Shown in pieces: positions 39,934-47,639 of a stretch of DNA of 64,000 nucleotides. The stretch covers positions 29,671-93,670 of the forward strand of contig NZ_LPXO01000015.1 in the NCBI RefSeq assembly GCF_001482405.1, given 5' to 3'. A program made the translations under genes and the position numbers. The notes below the pieces were generated by a model that was not told where the DNA came from, searched no databases, and was given only the letters and a program-made list of their open reading frames with translations. Position 1 is the first letter of the stretch. Every line of letters begins with the position of its first letter. This stretch comes from Pseudoponticoccus marisrubri. Its GTDB lineage: Bacteria > Pseudomonadota > Alphaproteobacteria > Rhodobacterales > Rhodobacteraceae.

Positions 39934-40027
39934 GGTGCCGTTCTATGTGCGTGATCTGACACTGCATTAGCCTCCGATCCCGGCAAAATTAAGACTGGAT
40001 CGGGGAGATCGTTCAGGGAGCGCGAAC

Positions 40028-40615
40028 ATGTTTACCGGCATCGTGACGGATATGGGAGAGGTTCGTGCGCTGGAGGATCGCGGCGACCTGCGTGCCCGGA
40101 TCGGCACCGGCTATGACACGGGCCGCATCGACATGGGCGCCTCGATCGCCTGCGACGGGGTCTGCCTGACCGTGGTGGGGCTGGGCCCCGACTGGTTCGA
40201 GGTCGATATCAGCGCCGAGACCGTCTCCAAGACCAATGTCTCGGCCTGGGTCGAGGGGTGCCGCATCAACTTGGAACGCGCGCTGAAGGTGGGCGACGAG
40301 CTGGGCGGCCATATCGTGTCCGGCCATGTCGACGGCGTGGCCGAGATCGTCGAGATGCGCGACGAGGGCGACAGCACCCGCGTCACCTTTCGCGCGCCCG
40401 AGGCGTTGGCCCGGTTCATCGCGCCCAAGGGCTCTGTCGCGCTGAACGGCACCTCGCTGACGGTGAACGAGGTGTCGGGCTGCGATTTCGGCGTGAACTT
40501 CATCCCCCACACCAAGGAGGTCACGACCTGGGGGGATGTGAAGACGGGCGATTTCGTCAATCTCGAGATCGACACGCTGGCCCGCTACGTCGCGCGCCTC
40601 AACGAGATGTCCTGA
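40028..40615 (+). CDS. ribE: Riboflavin synthase, alpha subunit
   Basis: The enzyme dismutates two 6,7-dimethyl-8-ribityllumazine molecules to riboflavin. Its 195 residues contain two lumazine-binding repeats, the first beginning MFTGIVTDMGEVRALE and the second HIVSGHVDGVAEIVE, with a conserved SLTVNEVSG segment. CAGGGAGCG precedes the ATG. Its 3' end overlaps the convergent MFS gene by 17 bp. No FMN riboswitch fits in the 94-bp upstream gap. Confidence 0.95.
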   Translation: MFTGIVTDMGEVRALEDRGDLRARIGTGYDTGRIDMGASIACDGVCLTVVGLGPDWFEVDISAETVSKTNVSAWVEGCRINLERALKVGDELGGHIVSGHVDGVAEIVEMRDEGDSTRVTFRAPEALARFIAPKGSVALNGTSLTVNEVSGCDFGVNFIPHTKEVTTWGDVKTGDFVNLEIDTLARYVARLNEMS

Positions 40616-41768
40616 GCCGCAGCGCCGCAAGGCCGAGGTGCAGCGCAGCGCCCGCCGCGTAGCAGGCCGCGAGGGAGACCAGCCCCAGCGACGACCCGCC
40701 AAGTGACAGGCCCGCCAGCAGCAGCGGCGTGCCGGCAAGATTGCCGAGATTGCCCATCTGCGCCACGGCGCCATTGGCCAGCGCGCGATCCCGGGCGCTG
40801 TCGTTGAGCTGCGGGATGGCAGCGAAACTGCCCGCCTGCACCAGCGCCAGCGTCCCGAACAGGCCCAGCCACGGGGCCGCGCTGCCGGGAAAGAGCGCGA
40901 TCAGCGGGATCCAGAGCGTGGCCAGCACGAAGCCCGCCGTCACCACGCGCACGGCCGGCACGCGGCGCAGCAACGCGGCCACGAGGCTCAGCGACAGCAC
41001 GATGCCGATCAGCGGCAGGGCGGTGGCCAGCCAAGGCGCGTCGGGCACCAGCCGGGGCAGCAGCGTCAGCACCGACACGAAGGTCAGCGTGTAGCACAGC
41101 CATCCCAGCGCCGGCGCGGCCATGAAAGGCGAGCGATAGACCTGCCAGTGCCGCGCCAGCACCAGCCGCAGGCCGAAGGGCTCGGACGGGGGCGCGATGC
41201 GCCGCCGCGGCAGGGCCAGCGCCACGGCCAGTGCGAGCGCGGCCATCGCGGCGGCATGCAGCACGATCACCGCCTGCGGTCCGCGCGCCTCGGCCAGCGG
41301 CAACCCGGCCCAGGCAAAGAGCGCGAAGCCCGTCCCGAAGAAGGTCGACCACAAGGCCATGGCAACGGGCCGCTGCCGGTCATCGGTCAGCTGCGCGATC
41401 AGCGTCGGCGCGGCCACCACGATGGCAAGATGCGAGGCGCCCTCGGCCACGCGCGACAGCATCAGGAGCGGCAGCGGCGGCAGCAGCGTCTGGTAGGCCG
41501 ACAGGCCGGCCCCCAGCGCCAGCCCGGCGACCAGCACGGTGCGAAAGCCCAGACGGGTCACGATCATCCCCGCCACCAGCCCCAGCGCCACGCCGAGGAA
41601 GCTGATCAGCGAGATGGCAAGGCCCAGCCCGGGCCCGGCGCCGGGATAGGCGGCGACGAGCAGCTCGAACCCCGTGGCCAGCTTGGCAAATTGTCCCGCG
41701 GCGCCCAGCCCGGCCGCAAAGAGCAGCAGGACCCAGCCCCAGGTCTTGAATTGGTCCGGCATGTCCAT
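40599..41768 (-). CDS. MFS transporter
   Basis: About 389 residues with twelve hydrophobic segments. Landmarks are GVALGLVAGMIVTRLGFRTVLV, the MFS loop between helices 2 and 3, and a central basic loop LPRRRIAPPSEPFGLRL. Substrate cannot be inferred. The ATG at 41768 or 41762 is the likely start; the longer frame to 41816 is basic and implausible. It lies downstream of soxT on the same strand with a 156-bp gap, so a role in sulfur metabolism is possible but unproven. Confidence 0.75.
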   Translation of the reverse strand: MDMPDQFKTWGWVLLLFAAGLGAAGQFAKLATGFELLVAAYPGAGPGLGLAISLISFLGVALGLVAGMIVTRLGFRTVLVAGLALGAGLSAYQTLLPPLPLLMLSRVAEGASHLAIVVAAPTLIAQLTDDRQRPVAMALWSTFFGTGFALFAWAGLPLAEARGPQAVIVLHAAAMAALALAVALALPRRRIAPPSEPFGLRLVLARHWQVYRSPFMAAPALGWLCYTLTFVSVLTLLPRLVPDAPWLATALPLIGIVLSLSLVAALLRRVPAVRVVTAGFVLATLWIPLIALFPGSAAPWLGLFGTLALVQAGSFAAIPQLNDSARDRALANGAVAQMGNLGNLAGTPLLLAGLSLGGSSLGLVSLAACYAAGAALHLGLAALRLRTSR

Positions 41769-41924
41769 GTCCCGATCGCGCCGCGCGACCCTGACCCCGG
41801 CGCGCGCCAAGCGCAAGCCCGGTCACGTGCGGCACCCCGGGGTCGGGTCGTCCGCCTTTGGGCGGGGGAGGCCCGTTCACCCGACAAAGATGTCGGTCTG
41901 TCAGCCGGACGACAACGGACCGCG

Positions 41925-42983
41925 CTACTCGGCCGGCTGGAAACCCATGATCAGCTGGCGCAGGCCCAGGGCCGCGCCGGCAAAGATCGCCGCGAAGGTG
42001 ATGGGCGCCGAGATCGCCAGCACCGAGAAGGCCGACAGGCCCTGACCGATGGAGCACCCCAGCGCGATCACCGCGCCGCCGCCCATCAGCGCCGCGCCGA
42101 AGATCTGGCGGCGCAGCTCGCGCGGGTCCTCGCAGGCCTCCCAGCGGAAATGCCCCTTGATGAGCGAGCCGAGGAAGGCGCCGCACCAGACCCCGGCGAT
42201 GGAGCCCACGGCGAAGGAGAGCGGCCGCGCCGAGCCGGTCATGAACCACAGGATGGTCTCGCCCATGGGCGCGGCAAAGCTGTGCGACACGACGGGCAGC
42301 GCCTCGAAGCTCTGCGCGGCGATCCACGATGTGCCGGCCCAGCCCAGGATCACCGCAAGCCCCACGGCCAGCGCCCAGCCCACCTGCTGCGGCTTGGCCA
42401 GGAGGGGTTTCGAGGCGAGAGAGCCGCCGAGGATCAGCAGGCCGATCACGATGCCGATGGCGTTGACCGGCAGGCCGGTCATGGCGCCCAGCTGGTGGGC
42501 GATGCCGGGCGGCGTCTCGGTCGTGACATCGACCTGCAGGAAGAAGAAGTTGCGGATCGGCGCCAGCGGCCCGGCCAGCACGACGAAGGTGGACACGCCC
42601 ATGACCAGCACGATGACGAAGCTGCGCAGATCGCCGCCGCCCAGCCGCGCGATGGCGCCGTAGCCGCAATTGCCCGACAGCGCCATGCCATAGCCGAAGA
42701 TCAGCCCGCCCAGCACCGAGGCCACGGGCATCCAGCGGATCGACAGGTAATAGGTCTGCCCGCCATCCAGAAACCCCGCCGCCATCAGGCCGAAACTGCC
42801 GAGGATGGCAAAACCGATGGCCACGCCCCACATGCGCAGGCGCAGGCCCGATCCGCCATAGAGCGCATCCTCGATCGCGCCGAGCGTGCAGAACCGGCCC
42901 AGCCGCGCGGCCAGGCCCAGCAGCACGCCGCTGGCCAGACCGACGGCGGCCATCAGGTGATGGTCGCTGAGATATTCGAACAT
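41925..42983 (-). CDS. soxT: YeeE/YedE (TsuA)-type sulfur-compound transporter SoxT
   Basis: A 352-residue multi-pass membrane protein with the cysteine motifs of the YeeE/YedE family: RFCTLGAIED (Cys32), SGNCGYG (Cys106) and LGCSIGQG near the C-terminus. Relatives import thiosulfate by passing it between cysteines. Its place beside soxR and soxS matches the soxTRS arrangement known in other Rhodobacteraceae, where the transporter is thought to bring in sulfane sulfur or to take part in signalling. GGGAGGAGGGCCC precedes the ATG. The exact substrate is inferred. Confidence 0.85.
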   Translation of the reverse strand: MFEYLSDHHLMAAVGLASGVLLGLAARLGRFCTLGAIEDALYGGSGLRLRMWGVAIGFAILGSFGLMAAGFLDGGQTYYLSIRWMPVASVLGGLIFGYGMALSGNCGYGAIARLGGGDLRSFVIVLVMGVSTFVVLAGPLAPIRNFFFLQVDVTTETPPGIAHQLGAMTGLPVNAIGIVIGLLILGGSLASKPLLAKPQQVGWALAVGLAVILGWAGTSWIAAQSFEALPVVSHSFAAPMGETILWFMTGSARPLSFAVGSIAGVWCGAFLGSLIKGHFRWEACEDPRELRRQIFGAALMGGGAVIALGCSIGQGLSAFSVLAISAPITFAAIFAGAALGLRQLIMGFQPAE

Positions 42984-43062
42984 GTCTGGGCCCTCCTCCC
43001 GGCCCGGACGGACCTCCGTCGGGTCGGAAGTATGCGGCCGGTTGCGCGGTCCCGCAAGGGAC

Positions 43063-43401
43063 TCAGTCGTCGTCCTTGCAGAACAGCTCGTAGACGCATT
43101 CCAGCATCTTGCGCGGCCGGTCATCGGCGAGCCGGTAATAGATCGCCTTGCCCTCGCGACGGGGCACCACCAGCCCTTCCAGCCGGAGCCGAGACAATTG
43201 CTGGCTGACGGCGGCCTGCCGGGCCGAGAGCAGCTCTTCGAGCTCGGTCACCGTCTTCTCGCCGCTGACCAGATGGCACAGGATCATCAGCCGGCCTTCA
43301 TGGCTTATCGCCTTGAGAAAAGCCGACGCGGTCGTCGCCTTGTCGACGATGCGGTCGAGCTCTTCTTCGGACATGTCGTCGCGGAGTACGGGAAGGGCCA
43401 T
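43063..43401 (-). CDS. soxR: ArsR-family transcriptional repressor SoxR
   Basis: The 112-residue protein has a winged helix-turn-helix (TELEELLSARQAAVSQQLSRL) and RREGKAIYYRLAD wing. Cys42 (LMILCHL) and Cys108 (ELFCKDDD) occupy positions equivalent to the two cysteines of persulfide sensors such as SqrR and BigR; Cys102 is extra. SoxR represses sox genes until reduced sulfur appears. It lies 13 bp downstream of soxS and 79 bp upstream of soxT. It is unrelated to the redox sensor SoxR of enterobacteria. Confidence 0.9.
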   Translation of the reverse strand: MALPVLRDDMSEEELDRIVDKATTASAFLKAISHEGRLMILCHLVSGEKTVTELEELLSARQAAVSQQLSRLRLEGLVVPRREGKAIYYRLADDRPRKMLECVYELFCKDDD

Positions 43402-43414
43402 TTTGCGCGTCCGT

Positions 43415-43789
43415 TCAGTTCTCGGGGACTTCTGTCGTGAAATCGGTGTGTCTTTGCAAGAGCAGCGTATAGACCGGCCAGAAGAAATCCTCGCCGGGAT
43501 AGCCTTCGATCCGCGCGATCTCGGCGCCGTCCTCGGTCAGGATGAAGGTCGGCGTGAAATTGACGCGACGGGCGTAATCGATGCCCTCGGGCGGGCCCAT
43601 GTGCAGGTCGGCGCGCACCAGCGGGGCAAAGCGCCCCTCGTCGGTATTGGGATAGGCGGGCGCGATCTGGTCGTTCCACGCGGCGCAATAGGCACAGCCG
43701 GGCTGCTCGACCATGACAAGACGCATCTCGCCCGCCGACACCGATGTGCCGGCCAGCAGGCAAAGCGCGAAACTGGCAGCGCGGATCAT
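43415..43789 (-). CDS. soxS: Periplasmic thioredoxin-like protein SoxS
   Basis: The 124-residue protein has a signal peptide (MIRAASFALCLLAGTSVSA) and a thioredoxin fold with CAYC at residues 32-35 in EQPGCAYCAAWND, then FTPTFIL with the cis-Pro. In Paracoccus, SoxS keeps sulfur-oxidation proteins in a reduced, active state. The ATG at 43789 is chosen over an open frame extending to 43906 through the divergent promoter. First gene of the soxS-soxR-soxT unit, divergent from soxV. Confidence 0.9.
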   Translation of the reverse strand: MIRAASFALCLLAGTSVSAGEMRLVMVEQPGCAYCAAWNDQIAPAYPNTDEGRFAPLVRADLHMGPPEGIDYARRVNFTPTFILTEDGAEIARIEGYPGEDFFWPVYTLLLQRHTDFTTEVPEN

Positions 43790-43835
43790 GGCGGCCCCCG
43801 TACGACAGCGATTGACGATCGACTGACGGACAACG

Positions 43836-43862
43836 TAATCTGAATATGTGAATTGATCAAGG
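43836..43862. promoter_or_regulatory. AT-rich element in soxS-soxV intergenic region (possible SoxR site)
   Basis: On the minus strand this region reads ATCAATTCACAT followed by ATTCAGAT. The ATCAATTCACAT half is identical to the element upstream of soxX at 45237-45248. The site lies in the 86-bp gap between divergent soxS and soxV, a region known to bind SoxR in Paracoccus pantotrophus. Assignment to SoxR is inference. Confidence 0.45.
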
Positions 43863-43875
43863 AAAGCGCCTTCAC

Positions 43876-44613
43876 GTGCTCGATATTTCTTTTGCAGGTG
43901 CAGCAATTGCCGGTTTGCTGAGCTTTTTCACGCCCTGCATCCTGCCCATGGTGCCGTTCTACCTGTGCTACATGGCCGGGATCTCGATGGCCGAGCTGCG
44001 CGACGATGCGGGCATCCCGCCGGGCGTGCAGCGCAAGCTGATCATCTCGGCGCTGTTCTTCGCGGCCGGGGTGACCACGATCTTCGTGCTGCTGGGGCTG
44101 GGCGCGACCGCGGTGGGGCAGGCCTTTGCCGAGTGGCGCCAGCCGCTGTCCTACGTGGCCGCCGCGGTGCTGGCGGTGTTCGGGCTGCATTTCCTCGGGG
44201 TGATCCGGATCGGCTTTCTCTACCGCGAGGCGCGTATCGAGAGCACGGCCGAGCCCAGCTCGATCCTGGGCGCCTACCTGATGGGGCTGGCCTTCGGTTT
44301 TGGCTGGACGCCCTGCGTGGGCCCGGCGCTGGCATCGATCCTGATGATCGCCAGCGGCATGGGCGACATGCTGCGCGGCGGGCTTCTGCTGCTGGTCTAC
44401 GGGGTGGGGATGACCGCGCCCTTCGTGCTGGCGGCGCTGTTCTCGGGGCCGTTCCTGCGCTGGACCGCCCGGCACCGGGCCAAGCTGCAATACGTGGAAA
44501 AGGCGATGGGGGCGATGCTGATCGTCTTCGCGCTGCTGATCGCGACGAACACGGTGAATTACATCGCTCAGTGGATGATCGAGACCTTTCCGGCTTGGAC
44601 CGCGCTGAGCTGA
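43876..44613 (+). CDS. soxV: Membrane thiol-disulfide transporter SoxV (CcdA family)
   Basis: A 245-residue protein with six membrane segments; the two conserved cysteines of CcdA proteins are Cys21 (SFFTPCILP) and Cys147 (FGWTPCVGP). SoxV moves reducing equivalents from cytoplasmic thioredoxin across the membrane to SoxW. The start is a GTG at 43876 preceded by GGAAAG. It is followed 17 bp later by soxW. Confidence 0.93.
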   Translation: MLDISFAGAAIAGLLSFFTPCILPMVPFYLCYMAGISMAELRDDAGIPPGVQRKLIISALFFAAGVTTIFVLLGLGATAVGQAFAEWRQPLSYVAAAVLAVFGLHFLGVIRIGFLYREARIESTAEPSSILGAYLMGLAFGFGWTPCVGPALASILMIASGMGDMLRGGLLLLVYGVGMTAPFVLAALFSGPFLRWTARHRAKLQYVEKAMGAMLIVFALLIATNTVNYIAQWMIETFPAWTALS

Positions 44614-44630
44614 CAGAGGAGGGGAAGACC

Positions 44631-45218
44631 ATGCGAATCCTGATGGCCGCGGCACTGGCCGCCGTGACGGCCCTGCCAAGCCTGCCGGTCCGGGCGTCCG
44701 AGATGGGCGATGACGGGCTCTACAAGGCGCCGTGGATGCGCGACACGTTCAAGGACCTGCGTGAGGATCTGGCCGAGGCCAATGCCGAGGGCAAGCGGCT
44801 GGTCCTGTTCGTCGAACAGCGCGGCTGCATCTACTGCCACAAGATGCACGAGGAGGTGTTCTCGCTGCCGGATGTCTCGGAGTATATCGGCGAGAACTAC
44901 TTCGTGGTGCAGATCAACCTGCATGGTGATACCGAGGTGATCGATTTCGACGGCGAGTCGCTGTCCGAAAAGGCGGCCACGCAGAAATGGCGCGTGCTGT
45001 TCACGCCCAACATCATCTTCCTGCCCGAAGAGGTGCCCGAGAATCAGTCCGCCATCGAGGCGGCGGTGGCCGTGATGCCGGGCGCGTTTGCCAAGGGCAC
45101 CACGCTCGACATGTTCACCTGGGTCGCCGAGAAGCGGTACACTCTTGATAACGGTGAGGATTTCCAGCGCTACCACGCCCGCCGCATCCGCGAGCGCAAC
45201 GATGGCACCTTCGACTGA
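44631..45218 (+). CDS. soxW: Periplasmic thioredoxin SoxW
   Basis: The 195-residue protein has a signal peptide (MRILMAAALAAVTALPSLPVRA) and a thioredoxin active site CIYC at residues 66-69 (VEQRGCIYCHKMHEEVF), with a cis-Pro in FTPNIIFLP. It receives electrons from SoxV. GAGGAGGGGAAG precedes the ATG. A long plus-strand frame that starts inside soxV merely contains this gene. Confidence 0.93.
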   Translation: MRILMAAALAAVTALPSLPVRASEMGDDGLYKAPWMRDTFKDLREDLAEANAEGKRLVLFVEQRGCIYCHKMHEEVFSLPDVSEYIGENYFVVQINLHGDTEVIDFDGESLSEKAATQKWRVLFTPNIIFLPEEVPENQSAIEAAVAVMPGAFAKGTTLDMFTWVAEKRYTLDNGEDFQRYHARRIRERNDGTFD

Positions 45219-45239
45219 GCTGCGGCGAAAGGGTTCATC

Positions 45240-45257
45240 AATTCACATGAATGAATT
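45240..45257. promoter_or_regulatory. Inverted repeat AATTCA-N6-TGAATT upstream of soxX (possible SoxR site)
   Basis: AATTCA (45240-45245) and TGAATT (45252-45257) form a perfect inverted repeat, overlapping a tighter ATTC-ACAT-GAAT. It lies in the soxW-soxX gap, about 93 bp before the soxX start, and shares ATCAATTCACAT with the soxS-soxV gap. The symmetry suits an ArsR-type dimer. Confidence 0.55.
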
Positions 45258-45349
45258 TGTTGTTGCGTGAAGCGCCCCCGGTAGCCTACGGTATGCAAAG
45301 CCGAGAGAGGTAGGGCCCGGCAGCGGGTCGGCAAGCCTAGGGAGGGAAC

Positions 45350-45826
45350 ATGAGGCTTACAGCAATCACTGCGGCGCTTTCGCTGACGGCGGGGGCCGCC
45401 CTGGCCGAGGGCGTTGCGCCCGACGACGTGAGCTACAGCGATTACGGCGAGGTCACCGTCTCGCTCAGCGGCCAGCCGGGCGACGCCACGCGCGGCCGCG
45501 AGATCTTTGCCAACAAGTCGCAGGGCAACTGCGTGTCCTGCCATGCCGTGACCGAGCTGGCCGACGTGCCGTTCCACGGCGAGGTCGGCCCGATCCTGGA
45601 CGGCGTGGGCAGCTATCGCACCGCCGAGGAACTGCGCGGCATCGTGGCCAATGCCAAGATGACCTTCGAGGGCACGGTGATGCCGGCCTTCTACAAGACC
45701 AGCGGCTTCATCCGCCCCGGTGACGGCTATACCGGCAAGGCCGCCCCGGACGACCTCGCGCCGATCCTGTCGGCGCAGGAAATCGAGGACGTGGTCGCCT
45801 TCCTGATGACCCTTCAGGACAGCTGA
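45350..45826 (+). CDS. soxX: Cytochrome c SoxX
   Basis: SoxX is the monoheme partner of SoxA; together they attach thiosulfate to SoxYZ. The 158-residue precursor has a signal peptide ending ALA, one heme site CVSCH (residues 61-65) and a likely distal Met111 in [17 protein letters not shown] precedes the ATG. It is the first gene of the soxXYZA unit. Confidence 0.95.
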   Translation: MRLTAITAALSLTAGAALAEGVAPDDVSYSDYGEVTVSLSGQPGDATRGREIFANKSQGNCVSCHAVTELADVPFHGEVGPILDGVGSYRTAEELRGIVANAKMTFEGTVMPAFYKTSGFIRPGDGYTGKAAPDDLAPILSAQEIEDVVAFLMTLQDS

Positions 45827-45849
45827 CCTTCGGAACAAGGAGATAGGAC

Positions 45850-46284
45850 ATGGACTTCACGAGACGTGAAACCCTCGCGCTGGGCGCAGGTGCCGCGGCG
45901 ATGACGCTGCTGCCGGCCCACGCCTTTGCCCAGGCCGCCGCCGATGCCGAGATGGTGGGCACCCCCGACGAGTTTCTCGCCGGTGCCTCCGCCTCGGAAG
46001 GCGGGCTGGACCTGACCGCCCCGGAAATCGCCGAGAACGGCAACACGGTTCCGATCTCGGTCGACGCCCCCGGCGCGGTCGAGGTGCGGGTCTACGCGCT
46101 GGGCAACCCGACCCCGGGCGTGGCCACCTTCCGCTTCGGCCCGCTGTCGGGCGCGCAGTTCGCCTCGACCCGGATCCGTCTGGCCGGCACGCAGGACGTG
46201 CAGGCGATCGCGAAGATGGCCGATGGCAGCTACGTCACCGCGATGAAGACCGTGAAAGTCACCATCGGCGGCTGCGGCGGCTGA
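45850..46284 (+). CDS. soxY: Sulfur carrier protein SoxY
   Basis: SoxY holds the sulfur intermediates on a C-terminal cysteine. The 144-residue precursor ends in IGGCGG with Cys142 as the carrier residue. The N-terminus TRRETLALGAGAAAM with a hydrophobic stretch is a twin-arginine signal, consistent with export folded together with SoxZ. AACAAGGAGATAGG precedes the ATG. Confidence 0.96.
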   Translation: MDFTRRETLALGAGAAAMTLLPAHAFAQAAADAEMVGTPDEFLAGASASEGGLDLTAPEIAENGNTVPISVDAPGAVEVRVYALGNPTPGVATFRFGPLSGAQFASTRIRLAGTQDVQAIAKMADGSYVTAMKTVKVTIGGCGG

Positions 46285-46302
46285 TCTAGAGGAGATTGAG
46301 AA

Positions 46303-46629
46303 ATGGCATCTGGTGTCAAACCCCGCGTCAAGGTCCCCAAGAGCGCATCCGCCGGTGACGTCATCACCATCAAGACGCTGATCTCGCACCCGATGGAATC
46401 GGGCCAGCGCAAGGACAGCTCGGGCAACACGATCCAGCGCTCGATCATCTGGCGCTTCACCTGCGACTTCAACGACCAGAACGTGATCGACGTGGTTCTG
46501 GCGCCCGCGATCTCGACCAACCCGTATTTCGAGTTCGAGGCCCAGGTCCCCGAGTCCGGCGAGTTCAAGTTCACCTGGTACGACGACGACGGCGACGTCT
46601 ACGACACGTCCAAGAAGATTTCCGTCTGA
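46303..46629 (+). CDS. soxZ: Sulfur carrier complex subunit SoxZ
   Basis: A 108-residue immunoglobulin-fold protein without a signal peptide; it is exported piggy-back with SoxY. Conserved landmarks are PRVKVPKSASAGDVITIKTLISHPMESG and the C-terminal FTWYDDDG. GAGGAGATTGAG precedes the ATG, 18 bp after soxY. Confidence 0.96.
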   Translation: MASGVKPRVKVPKSASAGDVITIKTLISHPMESGQRKDSSGNTIQRSIIWRFTCDFNDQNVIDVVLAPAISTNPYFEFEAQVPESGEFKFTWYDDDGDVYDTSKKISV

Positions 46630-46688
46630 GGACGGCGATCCCTGTCCCGCCACGCCGCGGGGCAGGGGGCCATTAGGGAGGGACACAC

Positions 46689-47540
46689 ATGAGACACATG
46701 GCTTTGACGGCCATCGCGGCCGTGCTGGCCGGCACGGCGGCCTTCGCGGGCGGCGCCGATGACGACACGCTTATCCTCAACGACGAGATCGAGATGGTCA
46801 CCAAGACCGCCGCGCCGGACCACCTGTCCGACGCGATGGACGAGATCATCTCGGGCTGGCACTTCCGTTCGGACGAGACGCAGCAGCTGCAGACCGACGA
46901 TTTCGAGAACCAGGGCATGATCTTCGCCGATTACGGCGCCGAGGCCTGGGACACGGTCGAGGGCAGCGAGGACAAGTCCTGCGCGTCCTGCCACGGCGAT
47001 GCCGCCGAGAGCATGGTCGGCGTGGCCGCCACCTATCCCAAGTGGAATGACGGCGCCGAGGAGGTCCGCACCCTGCAGATGCAGGTGAACGACTGCCGCA
47101 CCACCCGGATGGGCGCCGAGCCGTGGAAATACGACAGCGGCGACGCGATCAACATGGAGGCCTTCGTGACCTCGCATTCGCGCGGCATGCCGGTCAACGT
47201 GGCGATCGACGGCCCGGCCGAGGCGACATGGCTGGACGGCAAGGACATCTACTACACCCGTTACGGACAGCTGGAGCTGGCCTGTGCCTCCTGCCACGAG
47301 CAGAACTACGGCAACTACATCCGGGCCGACCATCTCAGCCAGGGCCAGATCAACGGTTTCCCGACCTACCGTCTGAAGAATGCCAAGCTGAACGGCGTGC
47401 ATTCCCGCTTTAAGGGCTGCATCCGGGACACCCGCGCGCATACCTTCAGCCCCGGCTCGCCCGAATTCGTGGCGCTGGAGCTGTACGTGAAGTCCCGCGG
47501 CAACGGCCTGTCGGTCGAAGGCCCCTCCGTCCGCAACTGA
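46689..47540 (+). CDS. soxA: Diheme cytochrome c SoxA
   Basis: SoxA is the catalytic subunit of SoxXA. The 283-residue precursor has a signal peptide and two CASCH heme sites (residues 98-102 and 199-203), so it is the diheme type. Cys244 in RFKGCIRDTRA is the active-site cysteine that ligates the second heme as a persulfide in known structures. A terminator follows 7 bp after the stop. Not related to sarcosine oxidase soxA at 21242. Confidence 0.96.
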   Translation: MRHMALTAIAAVLAGTAAFAGGADDDTLILNDEIEMVTKTAAPDHLSDAMDEIISGWHFRSDETQQLQTDDFENQGMIFADYGAEAWDTVEGSEDKSCASCHGDAAESMVGVAATYPKWNDGAEEVRTLQMQVNDCRTTRMGAEPWKYDSGDAINMEAFVTSHSRGMPVNVAIDGPAEATWLDGKDIYYTRYGQLELACASCHEQNYGNYIRADHLSQGQINGFPTYRLKNAKLNGVHSRFKGCIRDTRAHTFSPGSPEFVALELYVKSRGNGLSVEGPSVRN

Positions 47541-47546
47541 CGAAGG

Positions 47547-47578
47547 ACCCCGTGCCGGCGGATCGGCGCGGGGTTTTT
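47547..47578 (+). terminator. Intrinsic terminator after soxA
   Basis: ACCCCGTGCCG (47547-47557) pairs with CGGCGCGGGGT, with one G-T wobble and a GCGGAT loop, and is followed by TTTTT. This is a typical Rho-independent terminator that ends the soxXYZA transcript before soxB. Confidence 0.8.
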
Positions 47579-47594
47579 CACGGCTTACCTATTC

Positions 47595-47610
47595 ACACAT
47601 GCGCATGTGT
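47595..47610. promoter_or_regulatory. 16-bp perfect palindrome upstream of soxB
   Basis: ACACATGC-GCATGTGT is a perfect palindrome located 30 bp before the soxB start codon and just after the soxA terminator. It is preceded by ATTC, giving ATTCACACAT, which resembles the ATTCACAT element at the other two sox gaps. It may be an operator controlling soxBCDE. Confidence 0.55.
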
Positions 47611-47639
47611 TACGCGACCGAGAAGGAAAGACCCTCCCC

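Noticed and set aside
39934..40027. Possible FMN riboswitch upstream of ribE
   Set aside because: The gap is only 94 bp and none of the conserved RFN element segments is visible.
41148..43208. A 686-codon plus-strand frame across the MFS gene and soxT
   Set aside because: It crosses two clearly recognisable membrane protein genes on the other strand; composition is Gln/Arg/His-rich noise.
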